A stretch of 6,791 nucleotides of DNA from Nitrospirae bacterium GWC2_57_9 (GTDB lineage Bacteria; Nitrospirota; UBA9217): assembly GCA_001805085.1 (NCBI GenBank), contig MHEA01000045.1, positions 1 through 6,791 on the forward strand, read 5' to 3'. Below, in pieces: positions 1-6,119 of the stretch. A program made the translations under genes and the position numbers. How positions within the stretch are numbered: the stretch's first letter is position 1; each line of letters begins with the position of its first letter. The notes below the pieces were generated by a model. The model ran no database searches. It worked only from the letters and a program-made list of their open reading frames with translations, and was not told where the DNA came from.

Positions 1-447
1 GTGATCATCAAGAGGCTCGACTGGGACAACAATAAGTTCTCCTTCAGCCTCAAGGACACCCTGCCCGACCCCTGGGACCGCCTGGCCGACGCCTATCCCG
101 TAGGCTCGTACCATAGCGGCAAGGTCTCCCGCCTGGCGCCCTTCGGAGCATTCGTCACGCTGAAGGAGGGCATCGACGGACTTATCCATATTTCGAAGCT
201 CGGCGCGGGCAGGCGGATCAATCATCCCCGGGAAGTCGTCAAGGAAGGCGAGACCGTTGAGGTGAAGATCGAGGCCGTTGACCAGGCGGCCAGGAAGCTC
301 TCGCTCTCGCTGGCCGAGGTCAGCCGGGCAGCGGAGGAGGAGGCTGCCACGATCAAGGAATACAAACAGCAGGTTACCGGCGAGCCGCAGGGCATGGGGT
401 CCCTGGGGGACCTGCTCAAGGCCAAGATGGAACAAAAGAAGAAGTAG
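1..447 (+). CDS. S1 RNA-binding-domain protein, C-terminal part (5' end outside window)
   Basis: The frame is open from the window edge, so the GTG at position 1 is probably an internal valine codon and not the start. Visible residues 1-19 look like the last strand of a preceding S1 domain (KFSFSLKD). Residues 34-104 form one complete S1/OB-fold domain with the typical core APFGAFVTL, then DGLIHISKL and a closing RKLSLSL strand. The tail is a charged, Ala/Glu-rich linker followed by a short conserved-looking end, GSLGDLLKAKMEQKKK. S1 domains bind single-stranded RNA; at least two in tandem suggest a paralogue of ribosomal protein S1 or a related RNA-binding or translation-associated protein, acting in the cytoplasm. 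The Gly-Asp-Leu-Leu-Lys ending resembles S1-domain paralogues of Geobacter-type bacteria and differs from that of canonical RpsA, so I give no gene symbol. The gene ends just before a strong terminator, so it is the last gene of its transcript. Confidence 0.86.
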   Translation: MIIKRLDWDNNKFSFSLKDTLPDPWDRLADAYPVGSYHSGKVSRLAPFGAFVTLKEGIDGLIHISKLGAGRRINHPREVVKEGETVEVKIEAVDQAARKLSLSLAEVSRAAEEEAATIKEYKQQVTGEPQGMGSLGDLLKAKMEQKKK

Positions 448-467
448 CAGGGTCTTTTTACTGTTCG

Positions 468-504
468 AAAGCCGTTGTCTCCCTTGTGAGGCAACGGCTT
501 TTTC
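468..504 (+). terminator. Intrinsic terminator of the S1-domain gene
   Basis: A hairpin starts 20 bases after the TAG stop. AAAGCCGTTG (468-477) pairs perfectly with CAACGGCTTT (492-501). The stem can extend inward through 478-481 and 488-491 (one G-U pair), giving about 14 bp with a 6-base loop. The right arm runs into five Ts (499-503). Only three As precede the left arm, so it should work mainly for the + strand. Confidence 0.88.
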
Positions 505-541
505 TATGGAGACCTTGAATTCTGGAGTGAGCGCATTCCCC

Positions 542-553
542 GCAGCTTGCTGC
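542..553. repeat. Short GC-rich palindrome in the convergent intergenic gap
   Basis: GCAGC-TT-GCTGC is a 5-bp perfect palindrome preceded by CCCC (538-541), but the matching GGGG on the right is missing (AGAAAG follows). It looks like a decayed copy of a CCCCGCAGC...GCTGCGGGG type hairpin. No function can be assigned. Confidence 0.35.
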
Positions 554-611
554 AGAAAGCTTCAACAATACCGTGACCAAGGCGTTTCGCACTTTGAGAA
601 CGTGGTTGTAC

Positions 612-649
612 CCGGGTCCTGACGACAGCAGGGTACGACCCTGCCCCGG
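612..649 (-). terminator. Possible hairpin terminator of the ferritin-like gene (no T-tract)
   Basis: GCAGGGT (628-634) pairs perfectly with ACCCTGC (638-644) around a 3-base loop. An outer CCGGG (612-616) can pair with CCCGG (645-649), leaving an 11-base bulge on one side. It lies about 20 bases beyond the TAG stop of the - strand gene. No run of Us follows in that direction, so it may be a transcript-end stabilising structure, or chance. Confidence 0.3.
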
Positions 650-668
650 AAGTTGATTCTGACACTGA

Positions 669-1148
669 CTAATACTCCTCGAGCCGGTACCACTCCGCAT
701 TCTCGAGCCATGTTTCGGGGCGCTGCACCATCAGGATCAGGTTCTCCAGGATGTCATAGTGCTTCTGTTCCTCGTTCGCGATCTTGAGCAGCACTTCCTT
801 TTGCGACGGCTCCACCTCCGACGACTTCTCGCGGTAGAAGTCGCGGGTCTTCTGTTCAAGGTCCTGTGCTTTCTTGTACAGCGCGACCTGCGATCCGTTG
901 GTGATGGCCCGCTTTCGTTCCCGGATCTCGGCAAAGACGTTCTTGATGCCCGACAGATAGCCGAGATGGGGCACGGGCAGCGTCTCATGTCCTTTCATTC
1001 TCTCAAACAGCTCGTAATGCCTGACCTCCGCATCGGCCAGCATGGTCAGAATATTCCGGATTCCCGTATTCGTCGTCTGTGCGGCTATTTCACGGTAGAA
1101 AAGTTCTCCGTCCTTTTCCATCTGCATTGCATAAGTATATATATCCAT
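669..1148 (-). CDS. Rubrerythrin-related ferritin-like di-iron protein
   Basis: A 159-residue cytoplasmic protein with no signal peptide and the four-helix ferritin-like pattern of a duplicated helix pair. Helix 1 carries MEKDGELFYREIA (likely ligand E11). Helix 2 has E41-x-x-H44 in ADAEVRHYELF. Helix 3 carries LEQKTRDFYREKS (E98). Helix 4 has E127-x-x-H130 in ANEEQKHYDIL. Two Glu plus two ExxH motifs make a complete carboxylate-bridged di-iron site. No Cys is present anywhere, so it lacks the rubredoxin domain of classical rubrerythrin and would need an external electron donor if it acts as a peroxidase. It ends in the Trp-rich tail PETWLENAEWYRLEEY, common in this group. The family is linked to peroxide or oxygen protection and iron handling in anaerobes; the exact substrate is unknown. 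The start is fixed by AGGAGA five bases upstream (1154-1159). It lies downstream of, and on the same strand as, the oxygen-sensitive pyruvate:ferredoxin oxidoreductase, which fits a protective role, but the 240-base repeat-filled gap argues against tight co-transcription. Confidence 0.87.
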   Translation of the reverse strand: MDIYTYAMQMEKDGELFYREIAAQTTNTGIRNILTMLADAEVRHYELFERMKGHETLPVPHLGYLSGIKNVFAEIRERKRAITNGSQVALYKKAQDLEQKTRDFYREKSSEVEPSQKEVLLKIANEEQKHYDILENLILMVQRPETWLENAEWYRLEEY

Positions 1149-1198
1149 TGCGTTCTCCTGAGAAGATAATTAGAACCTAAAAACGAAGCAAAATTGTC

Positions 1199-1383
1199 TC
1201 GCGCAAAGCCGCAAAGTCGCAAAGGAAAAGCAAAACACACCGAAAAACTCGTCCCGGCTTGAACGATGCGGGGAAATATGCCCGCAAAGTATGGTTGCCT
1301 TTTTACGTCTCCGCTTTTTTGCTGCTAATCTATGTCAAGTAGAATTCTTTAAAGTTATTTCCCTTTTTTGCGGCTTTGCGCGA
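1199..1383. repeat. 185-bp segment bounded by a perfect 17-bp inverted repeat (MITE-like)
   Basis: TCGCGCAAAGCCGCAAA at 1199-1215 is repeated exactly as its reverse complement at 1367-1383. The similarity continues loosely inward (GGAAA and GGGAAA runs). The segment fills nearly all of the gap between the ferritin-like gene and the oxidoreductase gene; its right end lies only five bases from the oxidoreductase stop codon. The interior holds no convincing reading frame. AAAATT occurs just outside or at both ends (1190-1195 and 1383-1388), but it overlaps the repeat and is not a clean target duplication. It could be a miniature mobile element or a long-range transcript hairpin; the sequence does not decide between them. 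Confidence 0.55.
1201..1224 (+). repeat. Three tandem 8-bp units of the form NCGCAAAG
   Basis: GCGCAAAG, CCGCAAAG and TCGCAAAG follow one another directly, differing only in the first base or two. A further CCGCAAAG sits at 1282-1289, and the mirror-image arm at 1367-1382 contains the first two units in reverse complement. The 8-base period is the building block of the surrounding inverted-repeat segment. Confidence 0.65.
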
Positions 1384-1388
1384 AAATT

Positions 1389-4300
1389 TTATGCCGCCTC
1401 TTCCCCCCGTTTCTCAGACTGCTCAGCCGGCGACCATTTCGCCAGGTGCTTGAGATACTTCCATCTGCGTTTGACGTCCCTGTCCGCCAGTTCCATCAGT
1501 CTTGCGGCCAACTCCGGGTTCGCCTGCCTGAGCGCCCGGTACCGGGTCTCGTTGTAGGCGTATTCGGCAAAGGAGATCGTCGGCTCGGTGCTGTCGATTA
1601 TGAGAGGGTTCTTTCCCTGCGCCTCCAACTGCGGGTTGTAGCGGTACAGGGGCCAGTGACCGCAGGCGACAGCGCGCTTCTGCTCATCAACTCCCCTGCT
1701 CATGTCGATGCCCTGGGCAATACAGGTGGAATAGGCGACGATCAGCGAGGGTCCCTCATACGCTTCGGCCTCCTGGAAAGCCTTGAGCGTCTGGACCGGG
1801 TTAGCGCCGAAGGCCACCTGGGCGATATAGATGCTCCCGTAGGTGGACATGATCATGCCGATGCTCTTTTTGGGAGTCCTTTTACCGGCTGCGGCGAATT
1901 CGGCCTGCGCGGCAAGGGGCGTTGCCTTGGACATCTGGCCTCCCGTATTGGAATAGACCTCGGTGTCCAGGATCAGCAGGTTGATGTTCTCGCCCGAGGC
2001 CAGGACATGGTCCAGCCCGCCGTACCCGATATCGTAGGCCCAGCCGTCTCCGCCGACGCACCAGACCGATTTTTTTACCAGATAATCGGCAAGCGAAAGA
2101 AACTGTTTTGCCTCCCTTGAGCCGTCGTGCATCAACTTCTCTTTCAGTTTCCCCACATGTTTCCGCTGCTCCTCGATCCCGGGCTGCGTTGACTGGTCGG
2201 CTTTCAGGATCTGTTCAAGAAGCTCACGCGTATCGGCGTAAGCCGCATTCTGCATCATCTGGTAGACCTGTTCCTTTGCCTGGCCGGAAAAGGTATCGAC
2301 CGCCTGGCGCATGCCGAACCCGAACTCCGCATTGTCCTCGAAAAGCGAGTTCGACCAGGCCGGCCCCCTGCCGTCGGCCCGGGTCGTGTAGGGGTGGGTC
2401 GGCAGGTTACCGCCGTAGATGGATGTGCATCCGGTCGCGTTCGCAATGTACAGGCGATCGCCGAACATCTGCGTCAGGAGCCGGATGTAGGGCGTTTCTC
2501 CGCAGCCCGCGCAGGAGCTGTGATACTCGAAGAGGGGCTGACGGAACTGGCTGCCCTTGACCGTGCCCGTGCTGTACAGGCTGGGATCGGTCTCGGGCAG
2601 GGCCAGAAAGAAAGCATAGCATTCCGCCTCTTTTTCCCGCCTCGGCTCCTGGAGCCGCATGTTGATCGCTTTGAGATCGGGGATCTTCCTGCCCTGTTCG
2701 TCCTTCCCGTAGGCCGGGCAGACATGCACGCAGGAGCCGCAACCCGTGCAGTCCTCGGGCGCGACCTGGACCGTGAACTTCCGGTCCTTCAGCTCCTTTC
2801 CGGCAGCGTCCACGGATTTGAATTCCGCCGGCGCAGTCGCAAGCTGCTCCGCGGGATAGGCCTTCATCCGGATCGTGGCATGAGGACAGACAAAAGAACA
2901 GAGCCCGCACTGGATGCAGATCTGCGGTTCCCAGATCGGGATCTGGTAGCCGATGTTCCTCTTTTCATATTTCGTCGTGCCTGTGGGCCACGTGCCGTCC
3001 GCCGGGATGGCTGACACAGGAAGAGTATCGCCCCTGCCCTCGATGATCGGCCCGATCACGTTCTTCACGAAGTCAGGGGCATCGTCGGGGATCGCTCTCC
3101 GCATGCGGGCGGTAGCCGTCACCTTGGCCGGCACCGGCACTTCCTGGATGTTCTGGAGCGCCTTGTCCACGGAAGCATAGTTCATCTTGACGATCACGTC
3201 GCCCTTTTTCCCGTAGGTTTTCTTGATCTCTGCCTTGATGTGCTCGACGGCCTCTTCCTTGGGCATAATGCCCGAGATCACGAAGAAAGCGGTCTGCATG
3301 ATGGTGTTGATGCGGGCGCCCAGGCCGATCTCCTCGGCAAGGGAGAAGGCGTTGATGATGTAGAATCTCATTTTTTTCGCGATCAGCTGCTCCTGGAACT
3401 CCCTTGGCAGGATATTCCATACCTCGTCCTTTGAGTAGGACGTGGCGTACAAAAAGGTCGCGCCCTCTTTTGCCCGGGACAGCATATTGAACTTTTCGAT
3501 GAAGCCGGGATTGTGGCAGGCGATGAAGTCCGCCTCCTCCAGGAGATAGGGATTCCGGATCTCGTCCCTGCCGAAGCGCAGATGGGAGATCGTGACCGCG
3601 CCCGATTTGTGCGAGTCGTACTCGAAATAGCCTTGGGCGAAATTGTCTGTCTCGCTCCCGATGATCTTGATCGTGTTCTTGTTCGCGCCGACCGTTCCAT
3701 CGGCACCAAGGCCGTAAAAGAGAGCACGGAAGACCTTCTTCCCTTCCTCGAGTTTGAAGGACGGGTCAAAGGCTATATTCGTTTGCGACACGTCATCATT
3801 GATCCCGATTGTAAAGTGGTTCTTCGGCGACGCCTGCATGAGATTGTCGAACACACCTTTTACCATTGCCGGCGTGAAATCCTTGGAACTGAGACCGTAC
3901 CGGCCGCCGACAACTTTCGGCCAGGCCTTGAGCCCGATGATCCGTTTCTCCATTCCCTCGCCGATAGCAGTCCTTACATCCAGATACAAAGGCTCGCCGA
4001 TCGCGCCCGGTTCTTTGGTCCGGTCGAGGACGGCAATTTTCTTGACGCTGGCCGGGAGCAGCTTCGCGAAAGCTTCAGTTTCAAAGGGCCGGTAAAGCCT
4101 GATCTGGACCATGCCCAATTTTGAGCCTTGCCGGTTCAGTGCGTCTATGGTCGTCCGAACGGTATCTCCTGCCGAACCCATGATCACGATCACCTCTTCG
4201 GCTTCAGGATGCCCGAAGTAATCGAAGATCCGGTACTTCCGCCCTGTCAGCCCCGCGAACTTGTCCATCGCTTTCTGCACGATAGCCGGCGTTTTCGCAT

Positions 4301-5006
4301 AAAAAGGATTTGCCGTCTCTCTTCCCTGGAAGTACACGTCCGGGTTCTGGGTGGTCCCCCGAAGGGACGGCCGGTCCGGCGTAAGCCCGCGCAGCCTGTG
4401 GGCCAGCACAAGGTCCTCATCGATCATGGCAAACATGTCATCGAAGCTCAGCGCTTCTATTTTCTGGATCTCGTGGGACGTCCTGAAGCCGTCGAAGAAA
4501 TGCATGAAAGGCACCCGGGCTTCGAGCGTGGCCGCATGCGCGATCAGGGCCATATCCTGGGCTTCCTGCACGTCCTTGGCGCAGAGCATGGCCCATCCGG
4601 TCGGCCTCGCCGCCATTACGTCCGAATGATCGCCGAAGATGGACAAGGCCTGATATGCCAGGGAGCGCGCTGCGATGTGAAACACGGTAGGCGTCAATTC
4701 CCCCGCGATCTTGTTCATGTCGGGTATCAGAAGCAGTAGTCCCTGCGAGGCCGAGGTGGTGGAGGCAAGCGCGCCCGAGGTGAGAGCGCCGTGGATCGCT
4801 CCTCCCACGCCTGCCTCGGACTGCATCTGGATGACCCGCGGCACCCTGCCCCAGATATTCTTTTCGCCGTGCGCGGATTTCGCATCGCAGATCTCGGCGA
4901 TGGGCGTGGACGGCGTGATGGGATAGATGATGATTATTTCGTTCACCGCGTGGACAACATGAGCGCAGGCAGTAGCGCCGTCCACGGTGATCATTTTTCG
5001 TTTCAT
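1389..5006 (-). CDS. nifJ: Pyruvate:ferredoxin (flavodoxin) oxidoreductase
   Basis: Catalyses pyruvate + CoA + 2 oxidised ferredoxin to acetyl-CoA + CO2 + 2 reduced ferredoxin in the cytoplasm. It is a 1205-residue single-chain enzyme with the whole homodimeric architecture. The N-terminal domain has YPITPSTPIAE (28-38), with T31, E64 and R114 matching active-site residues known from Desulfovibrio africanus PFOR. The ferredoxin-like domain holds two 4Fe-4S motifs, C697/C700/C703/C707 and C753/C756/C759/C763. The proximal cluster uses C832, C835, C860 and C1095. The thiamine-diphosphate site has GDGWAYDIG (D987), then T1015, V1017 and N1020 in DTEVYSNTGGQ; the 28- and 108-residue spacings match D. 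africanus. The protein ends near the point where that enzyme's oxygen-protective C-terminal extension begins, so the extension appears largely absent. The frame is open upstream to 5171, but those 55 codons cross a palindromic repeat and look non-coding. AAGGAG six bases before the ATG at 5006 fixes the start. Confidence 0.97.
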   Translation of the reverse strand: MKRKMITVDGATACAHVVHAVNEIIIIYPITPSTPIAEICDAKSAHGEKNIWGRVPRVIQMQSEAGVGGAIHGALTSGALASTTSASQGLLLLIPDMNKIAGELTPTVFHIAARSLAYQALSIFGDHSDVMAARPTGWAMLCAKDVQEAQDMALIAHAATLEARVPFMHFFDGFRTSHEIQKIEALSFDDMFAMIDEDLVLAHRLRGLTPDRPSLRGTTQNPDVYFQGRETANPFYAKTPAIVQKAMDKFAGLTGRKYRIFDYFGHPEAEEVIVIMGSAGDTVRTTIDALNRQGSKLGMVQIRLYRPFETEAFAKLLPASVKKIAVLDRTKEPGAIGEPLYLDVRTAIGEGMEKRIIGLKAWPKVVGGRYGLSSKDFTPAMVKGVFDNLMQASPKNHFTIGINDDVSQTNIAFDPSFKLEEGKKVFRALFYGLGADGTVGANKNTIKIIGSETDNFAQGYFEYDSHKSGAVTISHLRFGRDEIRNPYLLEEADFIACHNPGFIEKFNMLSRAKEGATFLYATSYSKDEVWNILPREFQEQLIAKKMRFYIINAFSLAEEIGLGARINTIMQTAFFVISGIMPKEEAVEHIKAEIKKTYGKKGDVIVKMNYASVDKALQNIQEVPVPAKVTATARMRRAIPDDAPDFVKNVIGPIIEGRGDTLPVSAIPADGTWPTGTTKYEKRNIGYQIPIWEPQICIQCGLCSFVCPHATIRMKAYPAEQLATAPAEFKSVDAAGKELKDRKFTVQVAPEDCTGCGSCVHVCPAYGKDEQGRKIPDLKAINMRLQEPRREKEAECYAFFLALPETDPSLYSTGTVKGSQFRQPLFEYHSSCAGCGETPYIRLLTQMFGDRLYIANATGCTSIYGGNLPTHPYTTRADGRGPAWSNSLFEDNAEFGFGMRQAVDTFSGQAKEQVYQMMQNAAYADTRELLEQILKADQSTQPGIEEQRKHVGKLKEKLMHDGSREAKQFLSLADYLVKKSVWCVGGDGWAYDIGYGGLDHVLASGENINLLILDTEVYSNTGGQMSKATPLAAQAEFAAAGKRTPKKSIGMIMSTYGSIYIAQVAFGANPVQTLKAFQEAEAYEGPSLIVAYSTCIAQGIDMSRGVDEQKRAVACGHWPLYRYNPQLEAQGKNPLIIDSTEPTISFAEYAYNETRYRALRQANPELAARLMELADRDVKRRWKYLKHLAKWSPAEQSEKRGEEAA

Positions 5007-5012
5007 GGGAGA

Positions 5013-5018
5013 CTCCTT
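5013..5018 (-). promoter_or_regulatory. Ribosome binding site that fixes the oxidoreductase start
   Basis: On the - strand, AAGGAG lies six bases before the ATG at 5006. This decides against the 55-codon longer reading frame beginning at 5171, which has no PFOR-like sequence in its extra part and runs through a hairpin repeat. Confidence 0.85.
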
Positions 5019-5073
5019 CGTTCGTGGTATGGAGGCAAGTGCTAAATCCACCCGGGACGGCCGAAAAGCTTTT

Positions 5074-5129
5074 GCCACAGAGGGCACCGAGGACGCCGGG
5101 TCTCTGTGCACTCGGTGTTGCTCTGTGGC
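5074..5129. repeat. Imperfect 56-base hairpin repeat upstream of the oxidoreductase gene
   Basis: GCCACAGAG (5074-5082) pairs with CTCTGTGGC (5121-5129). Inside it CACCGAG (5085-5091) pairs with CTCGGTG (5111-5117), with G-U pairs and one bulged G between the two helices and a loop at 5092-5110. The CACAGAG-rich style resembles a dispersed intergenic repeat seen in genomes of anaerobic environmental bacteria (recalled, not checked). It would fall in the 5' leader of the oxidoreductase mRNA if transcription starts upstream of it. Confidence 0.6.
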
Positions 5130-5134
5130 TGGAG

Positions 5135-5163
5135 ATGCTATGACTTCCAAATAATGCCGCCAA
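5135..5163 (-). promoter_or_regulatory. Weak candidate sigma-70-type promoter for the oxidoreductase
   Basis: On the - strand, TTGGCG (5163-5158) and TAGCAT (5140-5135) are separated by exactly 17 bases; each matches its consensus at four of six positions. Use of this promoter would start the RNA near 5128, so the hairpin at 5074-5129 would form its very 5' end. No better candidate was seen closer to the gene. Confidence 0.25.
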
Positions 5164-5165
5164 GT

Positions 5166-5244
5166 TGTCATCCCCGAACGGTTCTATCGGGGATAGGGTG
5201 TATCAAAAACCGTATTCCCGCTCAGAATCGTTGCGGGAATGACA
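5166..5244. repeat. REP-like pair of hairpins in inverted orientation
   Basis: Hairpin one: ATCCCCGA (5170-5177) and TCGGGGAT (5187-5194), loop 9. Hairpin two: ATTCCCGC (5214-5221) and GCGGGAAT (5233-5240), loop 11. The outer ends TGTCAT (5166-5171) and ATGACA (5239-5244) are also complementary. The second hairpin, read on the other strand, lines up with the first (shared TGTCAT, CCCG, ACG and TTCT blocks). This is a head-to-head pair of one TGTCATYCCCG palindromic family, similar in layout to bacterial interspersed mosaic elements. Confidence 0.68.
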
Positions 5245-5307
5245 GTATTTTTAAGCGGTCAAGTTTAAATCTATTTTTTAAGTATAGTACAGCCGCTGCT
5301 TCGCCTA

Positions 5308-5336
5308 TGGACATCTCGGGAACAGTGTCATATAAT
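5308..5336 (+). promoter_or_regulatory. Strong sigma-70-type promoter of the NosL-like gene
   Basis: TGGACA (5308-5313, five of six matches to the -35 consensus) is followed after exactly 17 bases by a perfect TATAAT (5331-5336). Transcription would begin about 5343, giving a leader of roughly 23 bases that contains the AAGGAGG ribosome binding site at 5351-5357, eight bases before the ATG. No operator-like palindrome overlaps it. Confidence 0.75.
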
Positions 5337-5365
5337 CAGCCGTACCAAAGAAGGAGGGGGAACAT

Positions 5366-5800
5366 ATGAAAAAACAAATTATATCCCTGATGATCCTGAC
5401 GCTGATATTCGGCTTTGCAGCCATTGTCAGCGCCGACGATTGCGACAACACCAGCAAGATCAACGAGGGGGAGCAGAAGTTATCCGTCGTGCTGCCCAAA
5501 GTATCGGGAATGGAACCGATGAGCTTCAACGATATCGCATGCGCGGTCATCTCGCGGAACGGGGAATGCGCATCGCGCCAGAGCATCTTTGACAGCAGCG
5601 CGCTCACGTATGATTATGCAAGCGGCGAACAAATGCCCGTGGAGAAAGCCTACTTCGTGCTCAAGACGGACGTCAAAACGCCGAAGGGCTTCGGGGTCGT
5701 GGCGTTCAAGGACAAGGCCGAGGCCGAGAAGTTCTCCGCGGCCCATGGCAAGGGGAAGGTCGTGAAGTGGTTCGAGCTGGTGGATGAAAGGCTGAAGTAG
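5366..5800 (+). CDS. NosL-like exported protein (signal peptide, no lipobox)
   Basis: A 144-residue protein beginning with a clear Sec signal peptide: KK at 2-3, a hydrophobic stretch to about 21, and likely cleavage after V21-S22-A23. The mature part resembles the NosL family: SGMEPMSFNDIACAVISR (47-64), a central YDYASGEQMPVEKAYFVL (82-99) and the typical ending GFGVVAFKDKAEAEKF followed by GKGKVVKWFEL (to 138). NosL proteins are periplasmic copper-binding accessory factors for nitrous oxide reductase. Two features differ from standard NosL: the first mature Cys (C26) is three residues past the predicted cleavage site, so no lipoprotein box is visible, and Ser47 replaces the Cys of the usual Cys-Gly-Met motif. 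Other possible metal ligands are M49, M52, C59 and C68. No nos genes are nearby, so a nitrous oxide role is not supported; metal binding in the periplasm is the safer guess. It has its own promoter and an AAGGAGG ribosome binding site, and is transcribed divergently from the oxidoreductase gene. Confidence 0.75.
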   Translation: MKKQIISLMILTLIFGFAAIVSADDCDNTSKINEGEQKLSVVLPKVSGMEPMSFNDIACAVISRNGECASRQSIFDSSALTYDYASGEQMPVEKAYFVLKTDVKTPKGFGVVAFKDKAEAEKFSAAHGKGKVVKWFELVDERLK

Positions 5801-6050
5801 GGGCGGGGTGGGATCGTATGGCCGAACGAAGCATCCGCCCTATGGAAACAGGAATAAAGGGAAAGAGCTGGAAAAGCATCTGCTAATTCGGTGTTAACGG
5901 GGGCGGTATCTAACTAGACAATCACTGGTAAGATTGGATAATTAAATGAAAATAGTCGATAAGCAAACTGCAGCCAAAATGAGGCATCTTTATGCCCTAC
6001 AAGCGGATTAGCACAGAGTAGCCACTCTTTAAGGAGATGAGCCCGTAGGC

Positions 6051-6119
6051 CGGGTAGAGCGAAGCGAAACCCGACGCAAAGACGTAAATGAAAGCTGTTG
6101 TTTCGCTTCGTTCAACCCG
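6051..6119. repeat. Imperfect inverted repeat, 20-base arms (18/20 matching)
   Basis: CGGGTAGAGCGAAGCGAAAC (6051-6070) is mirrored by GTTTCGCTTCGTTCAACCCG (6100-6119), with two mismatches and a 29-base loop. The left arm followed by CCG is also internally palindromic (CGGGT at 6051-6055 with ACCCG at 6069-6073). The GCGAAGCG core flanked by CGGGT/ACCCG resembles dispersed REP-like elements. It lies in a gene-poor stretch. Confidence 0.62.

Noticed and set aside
1201..1224. CRISPR-like direct repeats
   Set aside because: The units are 8 bp and directly adjacent with no spacers, so this is a short tandem array and not a CRISPR array.
1333..1338. TTGACA on the - strand as a -35 box for the ferritin-like gene
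   Set aside because: The position 17 bases downstream reads AGCGGA, and 16 or 18 bases is no better, so no promoter can be completed.
1368..4739. Several + strand reading frames of 200-250 codons opposite the oxidoreductase gene
   Set aside because: They are antisense shadows of a highly conserved, GC-rich coding sequence. Their translations are rich in Arg, Gly and Pro, show no domain, and lack ribosome binding sites.
5062..5077. Sigma-54-like TGGCAA-N5-TTTCG on the - strand upstream of the oxidoreductase gene
   Set aside because: The essential GC of the -12 element is missing (TC instead), and the TGGC comes from the arm of the CACAGAG repeat.
5007..5171. N-terminal extension of the oxidoreductase to the ATG at 5171
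   Set aside because: The extra 55 codons pass through a hairpin repeat and contain no PFOR sequence, while AAGGAG precedes the ATG at 5006, where the conserved N-terminus begins.
5283..5288. TATAGT as a -10 box for the NosL-like gene
   Set aside because: No -35 element lies 16-18 bases upstream, and the TGGACA/TATAAT pair at 5308-5336 is much stronger.
5801..5840. Terminator of the NosL-like gene
   Set aside because: There are only six paired bases across a 28-base loop, with no T-tract after the right arm.
5946..6011. 21-codon reading frame starting ATGAAAATAGTC
   Set aside because: There is no ribosome binding site, it is short, and it includes a small hairpin; nothing supports translation.
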